Positions 9,901 through 18,624 of a stretch of 64,000 nt of DNA are shown here, in pieces. Each line of letters opens with the position of its first letter. The first letter of the stretch is position 1. The notes beneath the pieces are model-generated. The model was not told where the DNA came from and did not search any database. It worked only from the letters and a program-made list of their open reading frames with translations. The stretch is from contig JALHRL010000011.1 in assembly GCA_022841465.1 (NCBI GenBank), forward strand, positions 1 through 64,000, read 5' to 3'. The stretch comes from Bacteroidia bacterium (GTDB taxonomy: Bacteria; Bacteroidota; Bacteroidia; B-17B0; Aurantibacillaceae). Position numbers and translations under genes: made by a program.

Positions 9901-10959
9901 TTATTTATACTCTATAACTGCTAATTTATTTTTATTAGCTAACTGACCGCAGGCAGCATCAATATCCTTACCTCTGCTTCTTCTTACATTTACAATCACT
10001 CCATTTTCTTCTAAAACATTTACAAAATTTTGCAAACGCTCAGGTGTTGTTTGTTTAAATTCGCCGCCATCAATAGGGTTATACTCAATAATATTTACTT
10101 TACTTTTTACTTTTTTACAAAATTGAACAAGTTCTTGTGCATCTTTAGTAGCATCGTTAAAATCCTTAAAAACAATATATTCAAAGGTAGCTCGTGTTCC
10201 TGTTTTATCGTAAAAATAATTTAATGCTTCTTCTAAATTTTCTAAAGAGTTTGTTTCGTTAATAGGCATTAATTGATTTCGTTTTACATCGTTTGCAGCG
10301 TGTAATGAAAGTGCCAAATTAAATTTAACTTCGTCATCGCCCAACTTCTTTATCATTTTTGCAACGCCGGCCGTAGACACGGTAATTCTTTTAGGCGACA
10401 TGCCCAATCCTGCAGGATTGGTGATTTTATCTACCGACAACATCATTTCGTTGTAATTTAAAAGCGGTTCACCCATTCCCATATAAACAATATTGGTGAG
10501 CGGTTTTCCATACTTTTCTAAAGCGGTATTTTTTACTAACACTACCTGATCGTAAATTTCATCAGCCGTTAAATTGCGCATGCGTTTTAATTTTGCCGTT
10601 GCACAAAATTTGCACGTTAAACTACACCCAACTTGCGAAGAAATGCATGCAGTCATTCTTTCACCCTGAGGAATTAAAACACTTTCAACTACATAATTAT
10701 CATGCAGCTTCATGGCGCATTTAATAGTTTTATCGCTGCTTATTTGCAAATCTTGAATTTCTACGGCGTGTATTTCAAAATTTTCGTTTAATTTATCCCG
10801 TAATGTTTTAGGGAAATTGCTCATTTCATCAAAATGTATGGCGCGTTTATTCCACAACCAATCGTACAATTGTTTTGCACGAAAGGCAGGCTCGTTTAGT
10901 TCTTTAAACAAATGGGTTATTTGTTCTAAACTAAGCGTTCTTATGTTTTTTTTGGCCAT
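9901..10959 (-). CDS. rlmN: Dual-specificity 23S rRNA/tRNA adenine C2-methyltransferase RlmN
   Basis: This radical-SAM enzyme methylates C2 of A2503 in 23S rRNA and A37 in tRNAs. With the ATG at 10959 as start the protein has 352 residues. The 4Fe-4S motif is C112-x3-C116-x2-C119 (CSLTCKFC), the SAM motif is GMGEPLLN, and the mechanistic C-terminal Cys is in DIDAACGQL. An upstream in-frame ATG at 10986 would add nine residues (MFGIFTQEI) that look unlike the family. Confidence 0.94.
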   Translation of the reverse strand: MAKKNIRTLSLEQITHLFKELNEPAFRAKQLYDWLWNKRAIHFDEMSNFPKTLRDKLNENFEIHAVEIQDLQISSDKTIKCAMKLHDNYVVESVLIPQGERMTACISSQVGCSLTCKFCATAKLKRMRNLTADEIYDQVVLVKNTALEKYGKPLTNIVYMGMGEPLLNYNEMMLSVDKITNPAGLGMSPKRITVSTAGVAKMIKKLGDDEVKFNLALSLHAANDVKRNQLMPINETNSLENLEEALNYFYDKTGTRATFEYIVFKDFNDATKDAQELVQFCKKVKSKVNIIEYNPIDGGEFKQTTPERLQNFVNVLEENGVIVNVRRSRGKDIDAACGQLANKNKLAVIEYK

Positions 10960-10999
10960 AATTTCTTGCGTAAAGATACCAAACAAGCAGGTAATTAAC

Positions 11000-11007
11000 T
11001 AACTTTG
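11000..11007 (+). promoter_or_regulatory. Candidate -7 element (TAACTTTG) for the amidohydrolase operon
   Basis: TAACTTTG matches TAnnTTTG and ends exactly 4 nt before the GTG at 11012, so transcription would begin at or near the start codon. No TTG lies at the expected -33 distance, which lowers confidence. Confidence 0.4.
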
Positions 11008-11011
11008 TTTG

Positions 11012-12163
11012 GTGAGATATTTAGGGGCTACCCACATATTTAACGGTTCTGATTTTTTACCGGAACATAGCATTCTTATTATAGATGGCTCTAATGTTAT
11101 TAAAGACATTATAAAAATACACGAAGTAGAAAAGAACGAAGTTGAATTTTACGAAGGTATTATAACACCCGGGTTTATTAACGCACACTGCCATTTAGAA
11201 TTAAGTTTCTTAAAAAATGTTATTCCGGAAAAAAAAGGCTTTGTTGATTTTGCCATTAATTTAATTTCCAAAAGAAATAATTTTAAACAAACAGAAATAC
11301 TTGATGCAATTAACTTAGCAGATAACGAAATGTATTTGAATGGAATTGTTGCCGTTGGGGATATTAGTAATAATGATGTTAGCTATCATCAAAAACAAAA
11401 AAGCAAAATACATTACCATACGTTTATAGAGTTATTGGCTTTTAATCCGGCAATGGCAGAAAATATTTTTAATAGCGGTATAACGCAATTAGAGCAACTT
11501 AAATCTATTGGACTTAACGGTAGCTTGGCTGCACATGCTCCTTATAGCACCTCTATTGAGTTAATAGAAAAAATTACGGAATACAATTTCAAGCATCATT
11601 TAACTTTTTCTATACACAATCAAGAAAGTGAGGAGGAAAATAACTTTTTTAAAGGTGAAAAAAGTACTTTTTATGATTTATACGCTTTCTTAAATGCTGA
11701 TATTTCTTGGTTCAAACCTAACTACCAAAGCAGTTTTGCGTTTTATCAACCTGCATTAAAAGGAAATAAAAATATTTTAGTTCATAATACGTATACCAAT
11801 AATTTCGATTATAAATACATTAAGGAGGGTACCTATATTTGCTTTTGTCCAAACGCAAATCTGTATATTGAAAATAGATTGCCCGATTTTTCATCGATTA
11901 TAAAACACACTCATTCCATTTGCTTTGGAACCGATTCTCTGGCAAGTAATCATTCTCTTAATCTATTAAATGAGGCAAATTACTTTTTAAAAGAAACCAA
12001 TAATTTAAATTTAACATTAAAAGGGCTAACATGCAATGGGGCAAAAGCTTTAGGTATTGATGATAAATTTGGTTTTATTAAAAAAGGAAAAAAATGCGCA
12101 TTAAATTTGGTGCATTTAGAAAATAATACATTACAATTACAAAAAATACTAACCCATGCTTAA
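11012..12163 (+). CDS. Amidohydrolase-superfamily deaminase-like enzyme
   Basis: The protein has about 383 residues. The metal-binding residues of the cytosine/adenosine deaminase-like amidohydrolase branch are visible: HCHLEL (HxH), AAHAPYST, SIHNQES and GTDSLASN. Relatives include chlorohydrolases, S-adenosylhomocysteine deaminases and the aminodeoxyfutalosine deaminase of one menaquinone route; the substrate is not identifiable. The start is TTG 11009 or GTG 11012. I prefer GTG because the -7 box lies 4 nt upstream. It is the first gene of a seven-gene operon and overlaps the next gene by 8 bp. Confidence 0.82.
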   Translation: MRYLGATHIFNGSDFLPEHSILIIDGSNVIKDIIKIHEVEKNEVEFYEGIITPGFINAHCHLELSFLKNVIPEKKGFVDFAINLISKRNNFKQTEILDAINLADNEMYLNGIVAVGDISNNDVSYHQKQKSKIHYHTFIELLAFNPAMAENIFNSGITQLEQLKSIGLNGSLAAHAPYSTSIELIEKITEYNFKHHLTFSIHNQESEEENNFFKGEKSTFYDLYAFLNADISWFKPNYQSSFAFYQPALKGNKNILVHNTYTNNFDYKYIKEGTYICFCPNANLYIENRLPDFSSIIKHTHSICFGTDSLASNHSLNLLNEANYFLKETNNLNLTLKGLTCNGAKALGIDDKFGFIKKGKKCALNLVHLENNTLQLQKILTHA

Positions 12164-12797
12164 GTTAAAATCATTTACCGTTAATCCATTTCAGCAAAAC
12201 ACGTACATTGTTTGGAATAGTAGTTCTAACGAGGCAGCTATTATAGATCCGGGAAATTCCAATAATACCGAAAATCAAGCCATAAAAACTTTTATAAACT
12301 CTAATAATTTACTACTAAAACATTTATGGTTAACGCATGCGCATATTGATCATGTAATGGGCAATAAATTTATTTACGATGAATATGGTTTGCTTCCAAT
12401 TATGAACGAAAATGATTTGTTTTTTATTGAAAAAATGACTGCCACCGCAAGCATGTATGGTGTTAACTGCGAACAATCTCCAGAACCGATAAAATTCATA
12501 AATGATACGGATATTTTAAATCTGGGCGACATAAATATTAAATGCATCTTTACCCCTGGTCATAGTCCGGGTAGTATTTCGTTTTATTTCGAAAAAGAAA
12601 GAGTTTTAATTAGTGGCGATGTATTATTTTATGGAAGTATTGGCAGAACAGATTTACCCATGGGTGATTTTGATACACTAATTTCATCCATTAAAAATAA
12701 ATTGTTTCCATTGGGAGATGACGTAAAAGTGTACAGTGGTCATGGTCCCTCTACAAGCATTGGTTTTGAAAAAGCAAACAATCCTTTTCTTATTTAA
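12156..12797 (+). CDS. MBL-fold metallo-hydrolase (glyoxalase II-like)
   Basis: The protein has 213 residues. The metallo-beta-lactamase signature THAHIDH (HxHxDH) lies near residue 60, with further metal ligands in TPGHSPGS, SGDVLF and the C-terminal SGHGP. The length and motifs match the short YcbL-like hydroxyacylglutathione-hydrolase branch, which lacks the C-terminal substrate domain of GloB, so the substrate may be another thioester. It overlaps the upstream amidohydrolase gene by 8 bp, implying translational coupling. Confidence 0.88.
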   Translation: MLKLKSFTVNPFQQNTYIVWNSSSNEAAIIDPGNSNNTENQAIKTFINSNNLLLKHLWLTHAHIDHVMGNKFIYDEYGLLPIMNENDLFFIEKMTATASMYGVNCEQSPEPIKFINDTDILNLGDINIKCIFTPGHSPGSISFYFEKERVLISGDVLFYGSIGRTDLPMGDFDTLISSIKNKLFPLGDDVKVYSGHGPSTSIGFEKANNPFLI

Positions 12798-12824
12798 CAT
12801 TATAAATTTTGTACCTTAGTGAAG

Positions 12825-13436
12825 ATGAAAAATCTTTTTGCCATATTTCTATTTCTGTTTTCCTCCCCTCTCTTTTCTCAAAAAGACACTTCTAAATACG
12901 ACAGAAAAGAAGAAATAATTGACAACAATAAACGATACCGCATACACAACAATTACTTAACAGTGGGTCCCGGATTTGGGTCTTCTAACATTAGAGTTAG
13001 CGAACAATCTATTATTGGTCTTGATTTTAATTTTCACATCAGGAAGCAATATTTTCAAGCAGGCATTTTAATGAGCGGTAATAAATTTCTTTCTAACAAT
13101 AATTTAGCAGCACATTTATGTTATGGTTACCGAAAAGAAACAAACAAATATAATTTTGCGTTTTACGGGGGTGTTTCTTACAACGAAGGTATTATACCTC
13201 CCATGATTGTTGGCGGAGATACCATTTCAGCAAAACTTTTCAGAACCTATGGTTTTTATGCCAACATTCAATATATTTTTAAAATAACATACGATATTGG
13301 TTTTGGCGGGGAAGCTTTTGCAGAATTTAATAAGCACCAAGCGTTTGGTGGCATTAAGTTTATTTTATTTTTCTCCGGCGCTTATCAAGGAAAGGCAAAA
13401 GTATACAATCAACACGTTAAGAAAAAGAAAAGCTAA
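12825..13436 (+). CDS. Secreted beta-barrel-like protein of unknown function
   Basis: The ATG at 12825 starts a good signal peptide (MKNLFAIFLFLFSSPLFSQ); the upstream GTG at 12819 adds only two residues. The mature part has alternating aromatic/hydrophobic strands (YLTVGPGFGSSNIRV, FHIRKQYFQAGILMSGN, YGYRKETNKYNFAFYGGVSY), suggesting a small outer-membrane beta-barrel. Its stop codon overlaps the next start by 1 bp (TAATG), so it belongs to the same operon. No named family is recognised. Confidence 0.7.
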   Translation: MKNLFAIFLFLFSSPLFSQKDTSKYDRKEEIIDNNKRYRIHNNYLTVGPGFGSSNIRVSEQSIIGLDFNFHIRKQYFQAGILMSGNKFLSNNNLAAHLCYGYRKETNKYNFAFYGGVSYNEGIIPPMIVGGDTISAKLFRTYGFYANIQYIFKITYDIGFGGEAFAEFNKHQAFGGIKFILFFSGAYQGKAKVYNQHVKKKKS

Positions 13437-14497
13437 TGCTTGACTATCTTGTAATTGGAAACGGACTTGCAGCAAACATAGTTGCATTAAAGCTTTACGA
13501 GAACAACCTTTCTTTTAATTTAATTGGCAATTCGCAATTAAGCAACTGCTCACAAATTGCTGCAGGAATTTGGAATCCCATTGTTTTTAAGCGAATGACC
13601 AAATCGTGGATGGCAGACGAATTAATTCCTGAACTATTGCTGTTTTACAAAAAATGGGAAAAAGAATTTCAAACTAAATTTTGTAATGAACGCGTTATCA
13701 TAAAACCATTTTTTTCGCAAGAAGAAAAAGATTTTTGGTTGAAAAAAGCAAAAGATGATTTAAGCAATTATTTGGATTCATCTGTTTACAAAAAAAATGA
13801 AAAACAAAACGGCTTAATCATTCCAAGCGAATACGGTATAGTAAAAAATTGCGGAAACATTGATTTACCCGTTTTTTTAAATGAATGCCAAAAATTTTTC
13901 TCGCTTAAAAACCATTTTATACAAGAAGTTTTTGATTACAATTTAGTGGAGGTAAATACAGAAAATGTTTCTTACAAAAACATTGTTGCTAAAAACATTA
14001 TTTTTTGCGAGGGATATCTGGTAAAAAACAATCCTTACTTTAATTGGATTCCCTTAAACCCGGTAAAAGGAGAAGTAGTGGAAATTGAAACAAACAATTT
14101 AGATATTGATAAAGAAATTTATAATAGAAATGGCTTTATTTTTAATTTAACCGGAAATAAATACAAAGTAGGTGCAACTTACAACTGGAAACATTTGAAT
14201 GATGAACTTTCTGATTCGGGTTTAAACGAATTAAAGAACAAATTAAAATTAATGCTAAATAAAAGCTACACATTAGTAAATCATTCAGCCGGAGTTAGGC
14301 CATCGGCAATTGACAGAAGGCCTATCATTGGCGCGCACCCAATGCATTCAAACATGTTTACCTTTAATGGTTTGGGAACAAAAGGGGTTATGCTTGCACC
14401 TTACTTCGCTAAAAATTTTGTAAATTACCTTCTTAAAAAAGAAGAGTTAAACAAAGAAGTTTCAATTAATAGGTTTTACAAATTATTAAATGGTTAA
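13436..14497 (+). CDS. FAD-dependent oxidoreductase (DAO / glycine-oxidase-like family)
   Basis: The protein has 353 residues. The N-terminal Rossmann motif YLVIGNGLAANIVALKL (GxGxxA) binds FAD. The C-terminal HSAGVRPSAIDRRPIIG and NGLGTKGVMLAP are typical of D-amino-acid-oxidase-type flavoproteins. The substrate is unknown, probably a secondary or D-amino acid. It overlaps the next gene by 8 bp and lies just ahead of the rimK group, so it may process a modified amino acid, but that is inference. Confidence 0.85.
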   Translation: MLDYLVIGNGLAANIVALKLYENNLSFNLIGNSQLSNCSQIAAGIWNPIVFKRMTKSWMADELIPELLLFYKKWEKEFQTKFCNERVIIKPFFSQEEKDFWLKKAKDDLSNYLDSSVYKKNEKQNGLIIPSEYGIVKNCGNIDLPVFLNECQKFFSLKNHFIQEVFDYNLVEVNTENVSYKNIVAKNIIFCEGYLVKNNPYFNWIPLNPVKGEVVEIETNNLDIDKEIYNRNGFIFNLTGNKYKVGATYNWKHLNDELSDSGLNELKNKLKLMLNKSYTLVNHSAGVRPSAIDRRPIIGAHPMHSNMFTFNGLGTKGVMLAPYFAKNFVNYLLKKEELNKEVSINRFYKLLNG

Positions 14498-14966
14498 GGC
14501 TAAAAAACAAATAAAAGTAATTGGCAGAAGAGAATTTGTAGATTTTCCAAAACTTGGTATTTTTAATGTAGAAGCTAAAATTGATACAGGAGCCTTTTCA
14601 TCTGCCATTCATTGTGAAGATATTATGGAGATAAAAGAAGGCGGAAACACTATTCTTAGCTTTTCATTACCATCTATTTATTATCCGGGAAACAAAACTC
14701 AACTTATTAAAGTTAAGGACTTTACAAAGAAAAAAATTAAAAACTCCTTTGGTGAAGCCGAAGAACGTTATATCATTAGAACACAAATTCACATAGGGCA
14801 TAAAACCATTTTAGCTGATTTTTCTCTTTCAGATCGTAAAAGCATGCGTTATCCAATATTAATTGGGCGTAAAGCAATTAAAGGAAAATTTATTATTGAC
14901 GTAAAACAAGTGCACTTAAACGGCCAAAAACTTTCTGTATATTTATCGCACCAAACAAATCTCTGA
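14490..14966 (+). CDS. RimB-like retropepsin-fold protease (ATP-dependent zinc protease family)
   Basis: The protein has 158 residues. [14 protein letters not shown] near residue 30 is the DTGA active-site motif of the retropepsin-like family named ATP-dependent zinc protease or RimB (PF05618). The fold suggests an aspartyl-protease dimer rather than a zinc enzyme. Genes of this family are repeatedly found beside rimK, and here the gene ends 1 nt before rimK. A role in removing or trimming the glutamates added by RimK is plausible but not proven. Confidence 0.85.
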   Translation: MVKAKKQIKVIGRREFVDFPKLGIFNVEAKIDTGAFSSAIHCEDIMEIKEGGNTILSFSLPSIYYPGNKTQLIKVKDFTKKKIKNSFGEAEERYIIRTQIHIGHKTILADFSLSDRKSMRYPILIGRKAIKGKFIIDVKQVHLNGQKLSVYLSHQTNL

Positions 14967-14967
14967 T

Positions 14968-15864
14968 ATGCGTATCGCAATTTTATCGCGCAACAAAAAC
15001 CTTTATTCAACCAAGCGATTAATAGAAGCTGGTGAACATCGTGGACACGAAATTTTATTATTAGATCACATGAAGTGTGTTCTTGCCATTGAACAAGGTC
15101 GTCCGCATATTTATTACGATGGCAAAGAAATTGGCGATGTACATGCGGTAATTCCTCGTATTGGTGCCTCTGCAACATTTTACGGAACCGCCGTTGTTCG
15201 TCAGTTTGAAATGATGAAAATTTTTACCGCGGTTGAATCACAAGCTTTAGTTCGTTCGCGCGATAAATTAAGAAGCTTGCAAATTTTAGCACGTGCCGGA
15301 TTAGGAATTCCTAAAACAGCTTTTGCTTCGTCGCCTAAAGATAAAGATATTGATAGCGTAATTGATGCCATTGGCGGAGCACCTTGCGTTATTAAATTAT
15401 TAGAAGGCACACAAGGAATTGGCGTTATTTTAGCTGAAAACAGAAAAGCAGCAAAAAGTGTAATTGAAGCCTTTTTAAAATTAGAAGCAAACATGCTTGT
15501 TCAGGAATTTGTGAGTGAAGCGAAAGGAGCTGATATTAGAGCATTTGTGGTAGATGGGCAAGTTGTTGGAGCTATGAAAAGACAAGCGAAAGAAGGTGAG
15601 TTTAGAAGTAACCTGCACCGTGGCGGAACTGCTTCAGTAATTAAATTAACACCCGAAGAAAGAGCGACAGCTATAAAAGCAGCAAAAAAACTGGGTTTAG
15701 GAATTGCAGGTGTAGATTTATTACAATCAAGCAGAGGGCCGTTAATTATGGAAGTAAATTCATCTCCCGGATTAGAAGGAATTGAAGGAGCAACAGGAAT
15801 TGATATAGCCGGAAAAATCATAGAATATGTTGAAAGAAATGAATTTAATAAACCCGGCGATTAA
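14968..15864 (+). CDS. rimK: RimK-type ATP-grasp ligase (ribosomal protein S6 glutamate ligase family)
   Basis: The protein has 298 residues. The ATP-grasp core is visible: [38 protein letters not shown], and the metal-binding [18 protein letters not shown]. In E. coli RimK adds glutamates to the C-terminus of S6; related enzymes form other alpha- or gamma-glutamyl bonds. Whether S6 is the target here cannot be read. It sits between a RimB-like protease and an aspartoacylase-like hydrolase in one operon. Confidence 0.92.
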   Translation: MRIAILSRNKNLYSTKRLIEAGEHRGHEILLLDHMKCVLAIEQGRPHIYYDGKEIGDVHAVIPRIGASATFYGTAVVRQFEMMKIFTAVESQALVRSRDKLRSLQILARAGLGIPKTAFASSPKDKDIDSVIDAIGGAPCVIKLLEGTQGIGVILAENRKAAKSVIEAFLKLEANMLVQEFVSEAKGADIRAFVVDGQVVGAMKRQAKEGEFRSNLHRGGTASVIKLTPEERATAIKAAKKLGLGIAGVDLLQSSRGPLIMEVNSSPGLEGIEGATGIDIAGKIIEYVERNEFNKPGD

Positions 15865-15873
15865 AATTTAATA

Positions 15874-16815
15874 GTGAGCATATTTATAAATAAACAAGAG
15901 ATTAAACCGGGGCACAGTAAAACTGTTATTCTAAACTCATACGAACTACATACCAAAACCCATATTGAAATTCCTGTGCATGTAATTCACTCCGGCGTTG
16001 CAGGGCCAAGCATGTTGCTTTGTGCAGGTATGCATGGAGAAGAAACAAATGGTGTTGAAATAGTAAGGAAAATAATTAACAGAGACGAAGTAAAAAACTT
16101 AAACAGAGGAACCTTAATTGCCATTCCCGTTTTAAATATTGTTTCCTTTTTATATGGAAGCAGAGATTTACCTGATGGCCGAGATTTAAACAGATGTTTT
16201 CCGGGAACAAAAAATGGCTCTCTGGGAAGTAGAATTGCTTACGATATTGTCAATCAAATTTTACCCTTAATTGATTTTGGTGTAGATTTTCATACCGGAG
16301 GTGCAAAAATTAGTAATTACCCGCAAATACGTTGCGTTTTTGATTTTGAAGGTAACCTAGACTTGGCAAGAAAATTTGCGGCGCCTTTAATAATTGACAG
16401 TAATTACAGAGAAGGCACATTTAGACACGAAGCAGCAAAAAGAAAAAAACCGATTTTAGTTTTTGAAGGCGGTGAAAGCATGAGGTTTGATTACCTTGCT
16501 ATTAACGAAGGCGTGAATGGCTGTTTGCGTTTAATGAAATCATTAGAAATGATTCATCTTGATTTACCGGTAATTCCGGGTGTTGAAATTAAACGCGATA
16601 AATGGATAAGAGCAGTAACCAGTGGTTTGTTTCATATGAATAAAAGCAATGGTTCGCATGTAAACAAAGACGAATTATTAGGTGTAATATGTAATCCTTT
16701 TGGTGATGTAGAGCATAAAATTTATTGCCCGGAAGATGGGTATTTAGTTGGTATTAACAACCAACCCGTTGTAAATGAAGGCGACGCGCTTATTCACATT
16801 GGCTTCGAATCTTAA
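15874..16815 (+). CDS. Succinylglutamate desuccinylase / aspartoacylase family hydrolase
   Basis: The protein has 313 residues and begins at the GTG at 15874, 9 nt after rimK. Zinc ligands of the M14-like AstE/AspA family are visible: HGEETNG (H-x2-E) near residue 55 and DFHTGG near residue 140. A C-terminal beta domain follows (GLFHMNKSNGSHVNKDELLG). The family hydrolyses N-acyl amino-acid amide bonds. Its steady pairing with RimK-type ligases suggests it acts on the same modified product. It is the last gene of the operon that begins at the amidohydrolase gene. Confidence 0.88.
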   Translation: MSIFINKQEIKPGHSKTVILNSYELHTKTHIEIPVHVIHSGVAGPSMLLCAGMHGEETNGVEIVRKIINRDEVKNLNRGTLIAIPVLNIVSFLYGSRDLPDGRDLNRCFPGTKNGSLGSRIAYDIVNQILPLIDFGVDFHTGGAKISNYPQIRCVFDFEGNLDLARKFAAPLIIDSNYREGTFRHEAAKRKKPILVFEGGESMRFDYLAINEGVNGCLRLMKSLEMIHLDLPVIPGVEIKRDKWIRAVTSGLFHMNKSNGSHVNKDELLGVICNPFGDVEHKIYCPEDGYLVGINNQPVVNEGDALIHIGFES

Positions 16816-16846
16816 CAATTTCTATTCTTTTTAACTTTCCTGTTTT

Positions 16847-16876
16847 TTGGGTAATTCACAAATTGTACTATCTTTA
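16847..16876 (+). promoter_or_regulatory. Candidate promoter of the T9SS cargo gene
   Basis: TTG at 16847-16849, 19 bp, and TATCTTTA at 16869-16876 (one mismatch to TAnnTTTG) precede the ATG at 16904 by 27 nt. Confidence 0.45.
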
Positions 16877-16903
16877 ACTAGTTATACATTAAACAAATTA
16901 ACC

Positions 16904-18583
16904 ATGAAAAAACTATTACTTTCTTTAATTTTAATTTCTTTTTCCTTACTTCATGCACAAACAACATTTTGGTCGGAAAACTTTGGAACCGATCCGGTTT
17001 GTCAAACTTTAGCAGCAAATAACGCCAGCCCATCTATTAATGGGGTATGGACCATGAGTGTTATTGGAACAAACGATGTGTTTGCTAATGATTGGTATAT
17101 TAGTGCGCGCGAAGCCGGTATGGCAGTTAGCACTTGTGGCGACGGCTGCATGAGCAACCCTACTTTAATAAACCGCACTTTGCACGTTTCCTTAAACCCT
17201 GCTTTAGGTGATGTTGGTGCCGCATATGGTGCAGGTCCCGGTGTTTCTAATACCAATAAACGAATTCAATCCCCAACAATAAATTGTTCAGGTCAATCAG
17301 GCATAACCTTACAATTTTCGTATATAATGTGGGGAATTATTAATCAAGATTTTTGTCAAATTGAGTACTCTGCAGATAATGGTGTAACATGGAGCAGTCT
17401 TGGTATTCCGGCACAAACCCCAACTACCAGTTGCAGCGGGCAGGGATTATGGACCAATTTTTCAACTTCGCTACCTGCATCTGCTAATAATAATGCAACC
17501 GTAAAAATTGGTTTTCGTTGGCAAAATGTTAGTGCAACCGGTGCTGATCCAAGTTTTGCAGTAGACAATATTGCCTTAATTTCAACAACATCAAGTTCAG
17601 TAGTGTTAGTTCCAACCTTTACCTTACCTGCTACTATTTGTCAAGGTGGTTCAACAACAGTAACTGCAAATACAGGAACAACCGCTGCAAGTGGCTATAC
17701 ATGGAGTTCAACTCCTGCAGGTGCAGTTTTTGCAACACCAAATGCTTCTGCTACACAAATTACATTTCCTAATGCAACCACCTACACTATTAATTTAACA
17801 GCTGCTGCAGGAACATTAGTTGCTTCTACTACACAAACCATTTTAGTAAATCCAACACCTGTTGTTACGGCATTTTCAAACACAACGGTTGTTTGCCCTG
17901 GTGGTTCTGCTGTATTAACAGGTTCGGGTACGGCTACTTATACTTGGCAACCGGGTAACGGAAGTGGTTTTAGCTTTACCGCAAATCCAACTGCCAACAC
18001 CGTATATACAGTTAGTGGCTCAAGTGCTGCAGGATGTGTAGGATCAGGTACCATTTCAATTTTAGTTATTCCAAGTCCAACCGTTACTATTAATACGGCT
18101 ACTACCACCATTTGTATTGGCGCAGCAGTAACTTTAACTGCGTCTGGTGCATCAACTTATACTTGGATGCCCGGCAACTCTAGCGGATCAACTCTTGCTA
18201 TTACACCTAGTGTAAATACCACTTATACTGCCACCGGAACTTCATCGGCAGGTTGCACCAACAGTAACACTATTACAATAACAGTTATTACTTGCAGTGC
18301 AACAGGTTTGGCAGATTACAAATCAAATGCAAGTTTGTTTATACTTTATCCGAATCCTGTAAAAGATAAAATTACTTTAAAAGCTGCTGCAACAATAAAT
18401 GAAACCATTTCAATTACTATTGTAGATGCATTAGGAAAAAGTATATTCACCTCAACATTAAACAATATTGTTTCAGGAAATGAAAAAGAAATTGATTTAA
18501 GCAATTTACCACAAGGTGTTTACTTTGTTAAAACATTGGTAAACGGTCAAGAACTATCGCTCAATAAAATTATAAAAGAATAA
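16904..18583 (+). CDS. T9SS type A sorting-domain surface protein with Ig/PKD-like repeats
   Basis: The protein has 559 residues from the ATG at 16904, which opens a signal peptide (MKKLLLSLILISFSLLHAQ); 19 in-frame upstream codons are discounted. The N-terminal part is jellyroll-like (ITLQFSYIMWGIINQDFCQI, ending in FAVDNIALIS). Three Ig-like repeats follow, each ending in a TYT or VYTV strand (for example ASTYTWMPGNSSGSTLAITP). The last 75 residues form the type A sorting domain: ILYPNPVKDKITL and LPQGVYFVKTLVNGQ. It is exported and anchored by T9SS. The binding target is unknown. Confidence 0.9.
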   Translation: MKKLLLSLILISFSLLHAQTTFWSENFGTDPVCQTLAANNASPSINGVWTMSVIGTNDVFANDWYISAREAGMAVSTCGDGCMSNPTLINRTLHVSLNPALGDVGAAYGAGPGVSNTNKRIQSPTINCSGQSGITLQFSYIMWGIINQDFCQIEYSADNGVTWSSLGIPAQTPTTSCSGQGLWTNFSTSLPASANNNATVKIGFRWQNVSATGADPSFAVDNIALISTTSSSVVLVPTFTLPATICQGGSTTVTANTGTTAASGYTWSSTPAGAVFATPNASATQITFPNATTYTINLTAAAGTLVASTTQTILVNPTPVVTAFSNTTVVCPGGSAVLTGSGTATYTWQPGNGSGFSFTANPTANTVYTVSGSSAAGCVGSGTISILVIPSPTVTINTATTTICIGAAVTLTASGASTYTWMPGNSSGSTLAITPSVNTTYTATGTSSAGCTNSNTITITVITCSATGLADYKSNASLFILYPNPVKDKITLKAAATINETISITIVDALGKSIFTSTLNNIVSGNEKEIDLSNLPQGVYFVKTLVNGQELSLNKIIKE

Positions 18584-18588
18584 AATTT

Positions 18589-18624
18589 AAAAAGGCTCTC
18601 AGATTTTGAGAGCCTTTTTATTTT
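18589..18624. terminator. Bidirectional terminator between the cargo gene and hom
   Basis: AAAAAGGCTCTCA and TGAGAGCCTTTTT form a strong stem with T tracts in both directions, placed exactly between two convergent stop codons. Confidence 0.85.

Noticed and set aside
15201-15821. Long open frames on the minus strand opposite rimK
   Set aside because: They mirror the codon structure of rimK, have no family pattern and no start context; rimK is unambiguous.
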